Source of the DNA: Gymnodinialimonas sp. 202GB13-11
GTDB lineage: Bacteria > Pseudomonadota > Alphaproteobacteria > Rhodobacterales > Rhodobacteraceae
Reading direction: 5' to 3'
NCBI RefSeq assembly: GCF_040932485.1
Contig: NZ_JBFRBH010000001.1
Span: 496,001 to 560,000, forward strand
DNA: 64,000 nt
Shown here: one piece after another, positions 26,549 through 34,638 of the stretch
How the letters are laid out: the number at the start of each line of letters is the position of its first letter
How positions within the stretch are numbered: position 1 is the stretch's first letter
Position numbers and translations under genes: made by a program
The notes under the pieces: model-generated
What the model saw: only the letters and a program-made list of their open reading frames with translations
The model's database searches: none
What the model was told of the DNA's origin: nothing

Positions 26549-26578
26549 ACCTGCCGCGGCCTCGCGGCAGGTTTTTTT
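26549..26578 (+). terminator. Intrinsic terminator after carD
   Basis: ACCTGCCGCG pairs with CGCGGCAGGT around a 3-4 nt loop, followed by seven T residues. Confidence 0.9.
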
Positions 26579-26590
26579 CTGTGCTAACAA

Positions 26591-26617
26591 GGAACTCAGG
26601 GAAACGTGGAACGTATT
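26591..26617 (+). promoter_or_regulatory. ECF-sigma-like promoter before the glycine-zipper lipoprotein
   Basis: GGAAC at 26591-26595 and CGTATT from 26612, spaced by 16 nt, resemble the GGAAC-N16-17-CGTT promoters used by alphaproteobacterial stress sigma factors; the last base of the -10 box differs. It lies 44 nt before the start codon. Confidence 0.3.
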
Positions 26618-26660
26618 ACCAAAGGGCGCACCACGCCCATCACTGAAAGGAAGACCCCTT

Positions 26661-26936
26661 ATGAAAAAAGTTATCGCACCCGTGCTGCTGATTGCAGCTG
26701 TTGCCGTCAGCGCGTGTCAGCCGCTTTCGCCGCAAGACCGCTCGAACCTCGGCCTGCTTGGCGGTGCCGGTGCCGGCCTGCTTCTGGCTGATGCGTTCAA
26801 CGCCAACCCGCAGTGGACGATCCTGGCCACCGTCGCCGGTGCAGCCGTGGGCACGCAGGTTGCGCGCAACACGCAGACCGGTCAGTGCGCCTATTCGAAC
26901 GGTGACGGCACTTACTACGTGTCGGCCTGCCGCTAA
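26661..26936 (+). CDS. Glycine-zipper lipoprotein, 91 aa
   Basis: A small outer-membrane-type lipoprotein. The signal peptide has lipobox VSAC, giving Cys19 as the acylated residue; the mature part has a glycine-zipper helix (GLLGGAGAGLLLADAF ... TVAGAAVGTQVA) of the 17-kDa-antigen/OmpA-anchor type and ends with two more cysteines. Position +2 is Gln, which would allow outer-membrane sorting by Lol. AAAGGAAG precedes the ATG. It is monocistronic between the carD terminator and the convergent cobS, whose stop directly abuts its own. Confidence 0.85.
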   Translation: MKKVIAPVLLIAAVAVSACQPLSPQDRSNLGLLGGAGAGLLLADAFNANPQWTILATVAGAAVGTQVARNTQTGQCAYSNGDGTYYVSACR

Positions 26937-27695
26937 TCAGGCAAGGGCTGCGGCAAGCGTCAGCAACGCGGCAATTTCGCCGATGACCTGCGCCGCGCCC
27001 AACACATCCCCCGTTTGCCCGCCGATCTTCGCGCGGGCAAGCGACCCCACCAAAATGGCAGCTATGCCGACAATCACAGCGGCCAGCAAGCCGGGCCAAA
27101 AGCCCGCATAGATCATCCCCCCTACAACAGCGATTGCGACCGCCAACCCGGCTGAGGCCAAGGGCGGACGACCTACATGGTTCGCCAATCCACCTTCGCG
27201 TGCGAACGGCATTCGGGCCATCAGCAGTGCCATGGGCGCACGGCTGAGCATGGCGGCGGCAATCAGGGCCAAGGGCGCAACTGGCAAAAGGCTGGCTAGC
27301 AAGCCCCAGCGCAGGCCGACGGCGAAGACCATGGCCAGTACACCGTAGCTTCCCACGCGGCTGTCCTTCAGGATTTCCAACCGCCGGTCGCGGTCAAAGC
27401 CGCCCCAGAAGCCATCGGCGCAATCGGCCAAGCCATCCTCGTGCAGGCCACCCGTCAGAACGACACCCAAGGCCACTGCCAGACCGGCAGCCGCCCAGAC
27501 CGGAACGCCAAGGGCCATCAGACCGCATCCCAGCCCGACCTGTAGCGCTGCGATGGTCGCGCCAACCAATGGCCAGGCCCAGGCTGAGGCCGCTGCACGT
27601 TCCGCATCACCTCCCGGCAGCGGCAGGCGCGACAATAGGTGGAAGGCGCGGATCACATCGCGGGGTTGCGGAAAGAAGGCGTCGGTATCAGACAT
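26937..27695 (-). CDS. cobS: Adenosylcobinamide-GDP ribazoletransferase
   Basis: A 252-residue membrane enzyme (CobV in Pseudomonas nomenclature) that joins adenosylcobinamide-GDP to alpha-ribazole, the last step of the nucleotide-loop assembly of B12. The signature GGLHEDGLADCADGFWGG with RRLEILKDSRVGSYG is at about 93-130, and several hydrophobic helices follow. ATG 27695 fits the family start; the frame is open to 28088 through cobT's opposite strand. Divergent from cobT by 83 bp; no cobalamin riboswitch is visible there. Confidence 0.94.
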   Translation of the reverse strand: MSDTDAFFPQPRDVIRAFHLLSRLPLPGGDAERAAASAWAWPLVGATIAALQVGLGCGLMALGVPVWAAAGLAVALGVVLTGGLHEDGLADCADGFWGGFDRDRRLEILKDSRVGSYGVLAMVFAVGLRWGLLASLLPVAPLALIAAAMLSRAPMALLMARMPFAREGGLANHVGRPPLASAGLAVAIAVVGGMIYAGFWPGLLAAVIVGIAAILVGSLARAKIGGQTGDVLGAAQVIGEIAALLTLAAALA

Positions 27696-27778
27696 CAGTT
27701 TGACCTTTTTGCCGCCCTTGGGCGGTGTGCCCTCCGCTAAACACGATTTCGAACCTGCAACGCAAGGGATGCCCTCAG

Positions 27779-28792
27779 ATGACCGCACTGCAAAGCCTTT
27801 CCGACATCCGTTCCCGGCTGCAAGAGGCGACCTCGCCCGATACGGCCGCACGCGAAGCTGCAGAGGCGCGGAATTCGGTTTTGACCAAGCCCCCCGAGGC
27901 CTTGGGGCGGTTGGAAGAGATCGCGATCTGGTATGCCGCGTGGCGAAGGGATGCGCGGCCCCGGATTGAGGCGCCGCAAGTGCTTGTCTTTGCAGGCAAT
28001 CATGGCGTTGCCGCGCGCGGTGTGTCGGCTTTCCCGCCGGAAGTGACGGTTCAGATGGTCGCCAATTTCGAGGCAGGCGGGGCGGCAATCAACCAGCTGT
28101 CGGACCTGGCGGGCGCTAAGATGTCGGTCCATGCGATTGAGTTGGACCGTCCAACGGCAGACTTCACTCAAGGACCAGCGATGAGCGAGGCCGAGGTCAT
28201 GGCCGCGTTCAATACCGGCTGGAACGCTGTAGATGCGGGGGCGGACCTGTTGGTGGTTGGCGAAATGGGGATCGGGAATACGACCTCTGCTGCGGCCATT
28301 GCCCATGCGCTTTATGGTGGCGATCCGGCGGATTGGACCGGGCGCGGGACCGGTGTGGATGAAGCGGGCGTTGCCCTGAAAGCGGATGTCGTGGCGAAGG
28401 GGCTGGCGGCTAACCCCAGCGCTGCGTCTGACCCGTTGGAAGCCCTGCGTTGCCTTGGCGGGCGCGAGGTTGCGGGCATGGTTGGCGCCATGGCGCGGGC
28501 GCGCGCGGAAGGGATACCGATGATCCTGGACGGGTTCATCTGCACAGCAGCGGCGGCAGTATTGCATCGCACGGCAGAAGGCGCGCTGGATCATGCAATT
28601 GCGGGCCATGCCTCTGCCGAGCAGGCCCATATCCGCATGTTGGAGCATCTGGGCAAGTCGCCGCTTTTGTCGCTGGACCTGCGCCTCGGAGAAGGCTCGG
28701 GCGCGGCCTTGGCCATTCAGGTGCTAAAGGGCGCGCTCGCCTGCCATTCCGGCATGGCGAGCTTTGCAGAGGCCGGTGTATCTGACGGTTAA
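27779..28792 (+). CDS. cobT: Nicotinate-nucleotide-dimethylbenzimidazole phosphoribosyltransferase
   Basis: A 337-residue enzyme that makes alpha-ribazole phosphate from dimethylbenzimidazole, feeding the CobS reaction. Hallmarks: [52 protein letters not shown] and the C-terminal [16 protein letters not shown] with catalytic Glu. ATG 27779 is chosen, 8 nt after AAGGGATG; the frame is open from 27725 but without homology. Its stop overlaps the stop of the convergent antiporter gene. Confidence 0.94.
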   Translation: MTALQSLSDIRSRLQEATSPDTAAREAAEARNSVLTKPPEALGRLEEIAIWYAAWRRDARPRIEAPQVLVFAGNHGVAARGVSAFPPEVTVQMVANFEAGGAAINQLSDLAGAKMSVHAIELDRPTADFTQGPAMSEAEVMAAFNTGWNAVDAGADLLVVGEMGIGNTTSAAAIAHALYGGDPADWTGRGTGVDEAGVALKADVVAKGLAANPSAASDPLEALRCLGGREVAGMVGAMARARAEGIPMILDGFICTAAAAVLHRTAEGALDHAIAGHASAEQAHIRMLEHLGKSPLLSLDLRLGEGSGAALAIQVLKGALACHSGMASFAEAGVSDG

Positions 28793-30747
28793 CGCCGTTT
28801 GGTGCCACCGGGCCTGCGTGCCATATCAACGCCGGACAGCGCACTGACATCGCCCGAAGCCCGCACCGTTGGATCGGCGCTTTCGTCACCCATCTCGCTA
28901 AAGACCTGAGCCATCGCGCTTTCGAGATTGTCGGTCAGCTCACGTGCGCGGGTCATGTAGGCCTTGTTTTCGGTCACCGGCACGCCGGGTTTCCAAACCT
29001 CGGCCAGTTCGCGGAGATTGTGGCGGTCATGGCGGTAGAAGGCGATTTCCGTCTCGTGAGCCTCATAATCGCTTAGGCCCATATCTTCTAGGACGTAGCG
29101 GCCCGCACGCAGGGCGCTGTCGAAAATCTCACGTACGATATGGTCGGCCCCGGCCTCATAAAGCTCATAGACATGCAGCTGATCATGGGCGCGGGCCACG
29201 ACGGAGATGTCGGGATTGTGCCGCTTCGCATAGCGCACAAGGCTGACGGCGGAGGCCTTGCCGTCGACCGCGACAACGAGAACCTTTGCCGTGTTGATCC
29301 CGGCGGCCTTGAGCAATTCGGGGCGGGTCGGGTCGCCAAAGAAACTCTTTAACCCAAAGCGCCGCATCAGGCGGATGGTCTCAAGGTTTGAATCGAGGAC
29401 AACGGCCTTGAAGCCTGCGGCCCGGACCATACGGTTGACGACCTGGCCAAAACGCCCAATGCCCGCGATGATAATGGGCGCCTCATCATCAATTTCATCA
29501 TGGCCGGGCGCATCTTCGCCGCCTTCGTTCAAGCGCGCACTGATTTTCTCGTACAGGATGAAGCTGAGCGGCGTGAACAGCATCGAGAGCGCCACGATCA
29601 GCAGCAGGATCTCCGCGATGCGGTCCGGAAAGACGGCCTGCTGAACCCCGAAAGCAACAAGAACGAAGCCGAATTCACCGGCCTGCGCAAGGCTGAGCGT
29701 GAACAGCCACCGATCCCGCCCGTGCAGGCGGCTGACCCGCGCGATGGCGTAAAGGATTAGGCCCTTCAGCGCCATGACCGCAATCGTGAGGCCAAGGATC
29801 AGGAAGGGCATGCTGAAGAACGTGCCGAAGTTGATGCCCGCGCCCACGGTTATGAAGAACAGCCCAAGGAGCAGGCCCTTGAACGGTTCGATGTCTGCCT
29901 CAAGCTCATGCTTGAACTCGGAATTCGCGAGCACGACGCCTGCCAGAAACGCACCGAGGGCGGGGGAGAGGCCGACCAGCAGCATAAGAACGGCAATACC
30001 CACAACGATAACGAGGGCGGCGACCGTGAACAGTTCGCGCAGACGGGTGGCGTGGATGATGCGAAAGATCAGGGGCGACAGGTAGCGGCCCGCAAGGATC
30101 ACGCCCACGACGGCGGCAAGCGTGACAAGGGTCACACCCCAGGCGGGCAGACCTTCGACCAGTGACATGGAATGGTGATCATCCTCCGCCAGACGCGCGA
30201 TAGAGCCGTCTTCATTGAAGCGCACCGCTGAGGCCGTAGCGAGGAGCGGCAGAAAAGCCAGTGCGGGGATCACGGCGATGTCCTGTGTGAGCAAAACAGA
30301 GAAGGCCCCACGGCCACCCGGCGTGCGCATGAGGTCTTTTTCGGTAAGTGTTGTCAGCACAATCGCGGTTGAGCTGAGCGCGAGTGTGATCCCGATGGCA
30401 AAGGCCAAAGGTGTTGCGAGGTTCAGAAGCGCCGCACCTCCGGCGAGCACCAGAATGGACAAGGCGATCTGGCTTCCACCCAAACCAAGCAAGCGTTTGC
30501 GCATTTCCCATAGGGCGCGAGGGTCAAGCTCAAGCCCAATTAGGAACAGCATCAGGACAACGCCAAATTCTGCGTAGTGTTGGAGGTGCTCGGTCTCCGA
30601 TCCGCCAACTAGGCCAAGCACGGGCCCGATGGCGATGCCCGCCAGTAAGTAGCCAAGGACCGATCCAAGGCCGAAGCGTACGGAGATCGGCACCGCAATC
30701 AGCATTGCACCAAGGTAAATCGTCGCCTGAAGGAGGGTTTCTTCCAT
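28789..30747 (-). CDS. CPA2 monovalent cation:proton antiporter with TrkA-N domain (Kef/YbaL type)
   Basis: A 652-residue inner-membrane transporter. About twelve membrane helices cover residues 1-390 (including [29 protein letters not shown] and [46 protein letters not shown], the Na/H-exchanger core). A cytoplasmic Rossmann TrkA-N domain follows ([21 protein letters not shown], near 422-442) that gates transport by nucleotide or glutathione binding. Likely potassium efflux in exchange for protons during electrophile or pH stress; the ion is inferred from family. Confidence 0.9.
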   Translation of the reverse strand: MEETLLQATIYLGAMLIAVPISVRFGLGSVLGYLLAGIAIGPVLGLVGGSETEHLQHYAEFGVVLMLFLIGLELDPRALWEMRKRLLGLGGSQIALSILVLAGGAALLNLATPLAFAIGITLALSSTAIVLTTLTEKDLMRTPGGRGAFSVLLTQDIAVIPALAFLPLLATASAVRFNEDGSIARLAEDDHHSMSLVEGLPAWGVTLVTLAAVVGVILAGRYLSPLIFRIIHATRLRELFTVAALVIVVGIAVLMLLVGLSPALGAFLAGVVLANSEFKHELEADIEPFKGLLLGLFFITVGAGINFGTFFSMPFLILGLTIAVMALKGLILYAIARVSRLHGRDRWLFTLSLAQAGEFGFVLVAFGVQQAVFPDRIAEILLLIVALSMLFTPLSFILYEKISARLNEGGEDAPGHDEIDDEAPIIIAGIGRFGQVVNRMVRAAGFKAVVLDSNLETIRLMRRFGLKSFFGDPTRPELLKAAGINTAKVLVVAVDGKASAVSLVRYAKRHNPDISVVARAHDQLHVYELYEAGADHIVREIFDSALRAGRYVLEDMGLSDYEAHETEIAFYRHDRHNLRELAEVWKPGVPVTENKAYMTRARELTDNLESAMAQVFSEMGDESADPTVRASGDVSALSGVDMARRPGGTKRR

Positions 30748-30920
30748 TACGCACCCTGTTTTGACGTGTTGGTCACCAGCCTAGCGGCTCAGGTGCTGTG
30801 CGGCGAGGACCGATTGCGCAGGTTTAGAGATGCTTCGGTTTCGGCAAGTTTCGGCGTTCTGCCCTTGTGTGCAGCGTGCGATTGTGAGGAAAAGAGAGCG
30901 CGCGACCATGGGGTGAGACA

Positions 30921-31607
30921 ATGAAACGATCCGAGATCAACGAGATTATGGCCGAGGCTGATGCGTTCATGCGGTCCTTCGGCTTTGTCATGCCGCCATT
31001 TGCGTATTGGACACCCGGCGAGTTTGTCGACCGGAAAGACAGCGCGCGCGCGGTGATCGACGGGCGCATGGGCTGGGACATCACCGATTACGGACAGGGG
31101 AAATTCGACGAATTGGGCCTGTTCCTGTTCACCCTGCGCAACGGACGGCTGAGCGATCTGCAGAAGGGCGGCGGCATGTGTTATGCCGAGAAGCTGTTGA
31201 TCTCAAAGACGGATCAGATCAGCCCGATGCACCGGCACTACCTGAAGGCTGAAGACATCATCAACCGTGGCGGGGCAACTTTGGCGATTGAGCTGTTCGG
31301 CTCGGCTGAGGATGGGTCATGTGACCCGAATGCGGGCGGCGTCGTGATGTGTGACGGGATTGAACGGACCTTTGCACCCGGCGAAGTGCTGCGGTTCGCG
31401 CCGGGTGAATCCGTGACGCTGATGCCTGGGGATTGGCACGCCTTCTGGGGCGAAGGTGGGGATGTTCTGATTGGCGAGGTCTCGACCGTTAATGATGATG
31501 AGACGGACAATTGGTTCCGTGAGCCATTGGGACGTTTTGCGGAGATCGAGGAAGATGTCGATCCGACGCACCTGCTGGTGTCGGACTATGGGAAATGGCT
31601 CGCCTAA
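30921..31607 (+). CDS. D-lyxose/D-mannose isomerase family cupin
   Basis: A 228-residue cupin-fold sugar isomerase. The metal site of the D-lyxose isomerase family is visible: SPMHRHYLKAEDIINRGG (His, His, Glu) and DWHAFWGEGGDVLIGEVSTVNDDETDNWF (last His). N-terminal MKRSEINEIMAEADAFMRSFGFVMPPFAYW is also typical. It would interconvert D-lyxose and D-xylulose, and D-mannose and D-fructose. It stands alone, divergent from the antiporter and convergent with purD with overlapping stops, so no pathway context helps. Confidence 0.85.
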   Translation: MKRSEINEIMAEADAFMRSFGFVMPPFAYWTPGEFVDRKDSARAVIDGRMGWDITDYGQGKFDELGLFLFTLRNGRLSDLQKGGGMCYAEKLLISKTDQISPMHRHYLKAEDIINRGGATLAIELFGSAEDGSCDPNAGGVVMCDGIERTFAPGEVLRFAPGESVTLMPGDWHAFWGEGGDVLIGEVSTVNDDETDNWFREPLGRFAEIEEDVDPTHLLVSDYGKWLA

Positions 31608-32866
31608 AGCGCGCGCCAGCCGATGTCTTTCCGATAGAAGCCTTCGGGCCAGTCGATCTGCTCGGCCATCGCGTAGGCCTGATCGCGCGCCTCTTGCAGG
31701 CTTGCGCCTCGCGCCGTGACGTTCAGAACCCGTCCGCCCGTGGCAGTGATCGCACCTTTCTGCGCAGTTGTGCCAGCGTGGAAGACCATTTGCGATGAGG
31801 TCTCTGGCGAAGCCTCCAGCCCCTTTATCACGCTGCCCTTTTCGTAACTGCCCGGATAACCCTCCGCGGCCATGACGACCGTCAACGCGTGATCGTCGGC
31901 CCAGTTCACCTGCGCTTGGGAAAGCCTGCCTTCCGCACAGGCCAACATCAAATCGAGGGCCTGCCCCCCAAGTCGCATCATCAGCACTTGGCATTCGGGG
32001 TCGCCGAAACGCACATTGTATTCGACAAGACGCGGCTGGCCGTCTTTGATCATCAGACCTGCATAAAGAACGCCTGCATAAGGCGTCCCGCGCTTGGCCA
32101 TCTCAGCCACGGTGGGGCGAATGATCTCAGCCAGTGCCTTTTCCTGCAGCGCTTCGGTCAGCACAGGGGCAGGGGAATATGCGCCCATGCCGCCTGTATT
32201 GGGGCCTTCGTCACCGTCATAAGCGCGCTTGTGGTCTTGGGCAGTGCCGATGGGCAGAACGTTTTCGCCATCGGAGAGGATGAAAAAAGAGGCCTCTTCA
32301 CCGTCCATGAATTCTTCAATCACTACCTCCGCGCCTGCCGCGCCAAAGGTTCCGCCGAACATGTCGTCGATGGCGGACAGAGCCTCTGCCTCGTCCATAG
32401 CAACGACCACGCCTTTGCCAGCCGCCAGACCGTCAGCCTTCACGACAATGGGCGCCCCTTGCTGGTGGATATAGTCCTTTGCAGGGGCGGCTTCGCTGAA
32501 GCGGGCCCAAGCGGCTGTCGGTGCGCCGGAGGCATCGCAAATCTGCTTGGTGAAGGTTTTGGAGGCCTCAAGTTCAGCAGCCGCTTTGGATGGCCCAAAT
32601 GTCAGGAATCCGGCATCCGTCAACATATCCACAACGCCCGCCGCCAATGGCGCCTCGGGCCCGACGATGATGAAATCAATGGATTCCTCGGCGCAGAACT
32701 CGCACACGGCGGCTGGGTTGTTCACATCTAGGCTTGCACAATCCGCGATTTGCGCAATTCCGGCGTTTCCCGGTGCCACGATCAGGCGGTCGCATTTCGG
32801 GTTCTGCAACACGGCCCAGGCCAAGGCATGTTCGCGGCCACCAGAGCCAAGGATCAGGATGTTCAT
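31604..32866 (-). CDS. purD: Phosphoribosylamine-glycine ligase
   Basis: A 420-residue ATP-grasp enzyme that makes glycinamide ribonucleotide in purine synthesis. Landmarks: N-terminal MNILILGSGGREHALAWA, VGPEAPLAAGVVDML, ATP-grasp PIVVKADGLAAGKGVVVA (about 128-145), the family signature RFGDPECQ (about 285-292) and C-terminal QARDQAYAMAEQIDWPEGFYRKDIGWRAL. Normal length. Divergent from the Pho-box promoter 124 bp away, which points the other way. Confidence 0.97.
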   Translation of the reverse strand: MNILILGSGGREHALAWAVLQNPKCDRLIVAPGNAGIAQIADCASLDVNNPAAVCEFCAEESIDFIIVGPEAPLAAGVVDMLTDAGFLTFGPSKAAAELEASKTFTKQICDASGAPTAAWARFSEAAPAKDYIHQQGAPIVVKADGLAAGKGVVVAMDEAEALSAIDDMFGGTFGAAGAEVVIEEFMDGEEASFFILSDGENVLPIGTAQDHKRAYDGDEGPNTGGMGAYSPAPVLTEALQEKALAEIIRPTVAEMAKRGTPYAGVLYAGLMIKDGQPRLVEYNVRFGDPECQVLMMRLGGQALDLMLACAEGRLSQAQVNWADDHALTVVMAAEGYPGSYEKGSVIKGLEASPETSSQMVFHAGTTAQKGAITATGGRVLNVTARGASLQEARDQAYAMAEQIDWPEGFYRKDIGWRAL

Positions 32867-32989
32867 GGTGTCTGGCCCCTTCTTGGCGCGGGTCTTTCAA
32901 GTGCAGGATTCTTGAGCCGAGGGTTTAGGCGGGGCGAGCCTGACACGCAAGGAACCGGGTAAATGGTGCGGTTTGGCGGGGCGGATGCA

Positions 32990-33023
32990 TTGTCATGAAA
33001 CCGTCATAAAGCACATTTATCTT
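32990..33023 (+). promoter_or_regulatory. Pho box with -10 element
   Basis: TTGTCATGAAACCGTCAT (32990-33007) has two TGTCAT/CGTCAT half-sites at an 11-bp period, as in the PhoB consensus CTGTCAT-N4-CTGTCAT, followed after 10 nt by TATCTT (33018-33023) as -10. Orientation and spacing are those of PhoB-activated promoters and aim at the gene at 33058, 34 nt downstream. Confidence 0.7.
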
Positions 33024-33057
33024 GCAGGCATGAAAAGTGAAACCATAGGAGGCTCCG

Positions 33058-33708
33058 ATGACCTCTCGTAAAGATCAGCTATGGGAGCTGATTTCAAACC
33101 ACCCAATGCCCGCCGATGCGACGGGCCGATCCTTTGCCGAACAGCTGATGGCTGAACACCGGATCAAGCGCGAAACGGCGGGGACCGCGATCGAGGAATA
33201 TCGAAAATTCCTCTACCTCTGTGCCACGCGAGACGACCGCAACGTGCCGTCGAAGGCCGTTGATCTGGTCTGGCATCAGCATATGCAGCACAGCCGGGAC
33301 TATTGGGACGGCTTGTGTGCCAAGATTGGCAAGCCCATCCACCATAGCCCCGGTGGGGAAGGCACCGCACACCTGGAGGATTACAAGGCAACGGTCGAGG
33401 CTTATCGCCTGAAGTTCGGCACCCCGCCGCGCGGTATCTGGCGACAGCAAACGCGCGCTGGCAGCATCGGCGCACTGCTCTTCACCAGCCTCTTTCTGGC
33501 GTATGGGCTGAATATGCTCTCAAGCGGAGATGCTCCACCACTCTTCGCGTTGGCGTTCACTGCGATCCCGCTTCTTGCCATTGCCAAAATCCTCTACGGC
33601 ATGACGCCGGGCGGCGAGTACTCGCTAACTTTCGAAGCCGGTGACCCATTCGCCGACAACGACGCAGGCGATTGCGGGTCTGGCGATGGTGGCGGCTGTG
33701 GCGACTGA
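33058..33708 (+). CDS. WHxH/KPxHH-domain membrane protein with Cys-Gly tail, paralog A
   Basis: A 216-residue protein. Residues about 40-125 form a helical domain with IEEYRKFLYL, VDLVWHQHMQHSRDYWDGLC (W72, H73, H75) and IGKPIHH (H95, H96), a histidine pattern that recalls the glycine-rich-domain (GRDP-like, PF07173) family; metal binding is a guess. Two hydrophobic helices follow (about 137-155 and 160-181), then a short acidic Gly/Cys tail CGSGDGGGCGD. AGGAGG at 33047-33052 is an ideal ribosome site. It is led by a Pho box, paired with paralog B and probably co-transcribed with xseA. No function is known. Confidence 0.75.
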   Translation: MTSRKDQLWELISNHPMPADATGRSFAEQLMAEHRIKRETAGTAIEEYRKFLYLCATRDDRNVPSKAVDLVWHQHMQHSRDYWDGLCAKIGKPIHHSPGGEGTAHLEDYKATVEAYRLKFGTPPRGIWRQQTRAGSIGALLFTSLFLAYGLNMLSSGDAPPLFALAFTAIPLLAIAKILYGMTPGGEYSLTFEAGDPFADNDAGDCGSGDGGGCGD

Positions 33709-33792
33709 CGCACCTGCATTCGTCGTGGACGCGCAAGGCTGCCTATCGCTATCATCAACCCAGGCATAACGAGCAGAAAAGGGACGCAGACC

Positions 33793-34638
33793 ATGCGGAA
33801 CCCGGAGCTTTGGGCGCGGCTGAGCGCCTTTGAATTCGACAAGGGGCCGGGAAGCGCGCCTTATTCCGTCAAACTGGCACGCGCCGAAGGGTGGAGCGCG
33901 CACTTCACCGCCCGCGTGATCGAGGAATATCGCCGGTTCCTTTACCTGACCCAAGTCAGCGACCGGCAGGTGACACCTAGCCAGATTGTGGACGCGGCCT
34001 GGCATATGCACCTGACCTTCACACGCGATTACTGGGAAGACCTTTGCCCCAATGTCATCGGCAAGCCAGTGCATCACCAACCCTGCGCTGGCGAAGAAGT
34101 GATGCCGCGCTACCGCGACCAATTCGCCGCGACCAAAGCGCTCTATGAGGCTGAGTTCGGAGAAGAGCCACCCGCCGATATCTGGGCGCGCAACCATGTG
34201 CGCACGGCGCGTGGTTTCGCTGTGGAAGAAAGCGGATCGATCACGAGTTCACCGGCCTTCATCGCGTTTTGGCCCTTCGCCATTTCGCTGGTCCTGACGA
34301 TTGTAGACTACAGCCACTTGATCGCCTTGATCGCGCTTGGAACGGGGATCATCTTCTTCATGGTGCTTCTCAACCCCCGACGCCGCCGCAAGCAGCGCAC
34401 GCGCACTGAGCGAGACGGTGACCTGTGGATTGAGGACGATTACGACAGTTCGGATCCCAGTGACCGACGGGATGGCGGCTCCTCAAGCAGCGGAAGTGGG
34501 CGCAGTTCCAGCAGCAAACACAGCCGCGATGACAACGATAAATCGAGCAGCGGCGGCTTTTGGGCTATGTTCGGTGGTGATGGCGACAGCGATGGTGGCG
34601 GTGGCGGTGGCTGTGGTGGCTGCGGGGGTGGCGATTGA
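33793..34638 (+). CDS. WHxH/KPxHH-domain membrane protein with Ser/Gly/Cys-rich tail, paralog B
   Basis: A 281-residue paralog of the preceding gene: RVIEEYRRFLYL, VDAAWHMHLTFTRDYWEDLC (W70, H71, H73), VIGKPVHH (H94, H95) and YEAEFGEEPPADIW align with it residue for residue. A long hydrophobic hairpin (about 153-193) is followed by RRRRKQR (stop-transfer, so the tail is cytoplasmic), an acidic Ser-rich linker and the end GGGGGGCGGCGGGD. Similar tails occur in TIGR04222-type membrane proteins, an association from memory. Spacing to paralog A is 84 bp, and its TGA directly abuts the ATG of xseA. Confidence 0.75.
   Translation: MRNPELWARLSAFEFDKGPGSAPYSVKLARAEGWSAHFTARVIEEYRRFLYLTQVSDRQVTPSQIVDAAWHMHLTFTRDYWEDLCPNVIGKPVHHQPCAGEEVMPRYRDQFAATKALYEAEFGEEPPADIWARNHVRTARGFAVEESGSITSSPAFIAFWPFAISLVLTIVDYSHLIALIALGTGIIFFMVLLNPRRRRKQRTRTERDGDLWIEDDYDSSDPSDRRDGGSSSSGSGRSSSSKHSRDDNDKSSSGGFWAMFGGDGDSDGGGGGGCGGCGGGD

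Noticed and set aside
27696-27778. Cobalamin riboswitch between cobS and cobT
   Set aside because: The gap is only 83 bp and has no B12-box or plausible riboswitch structure.
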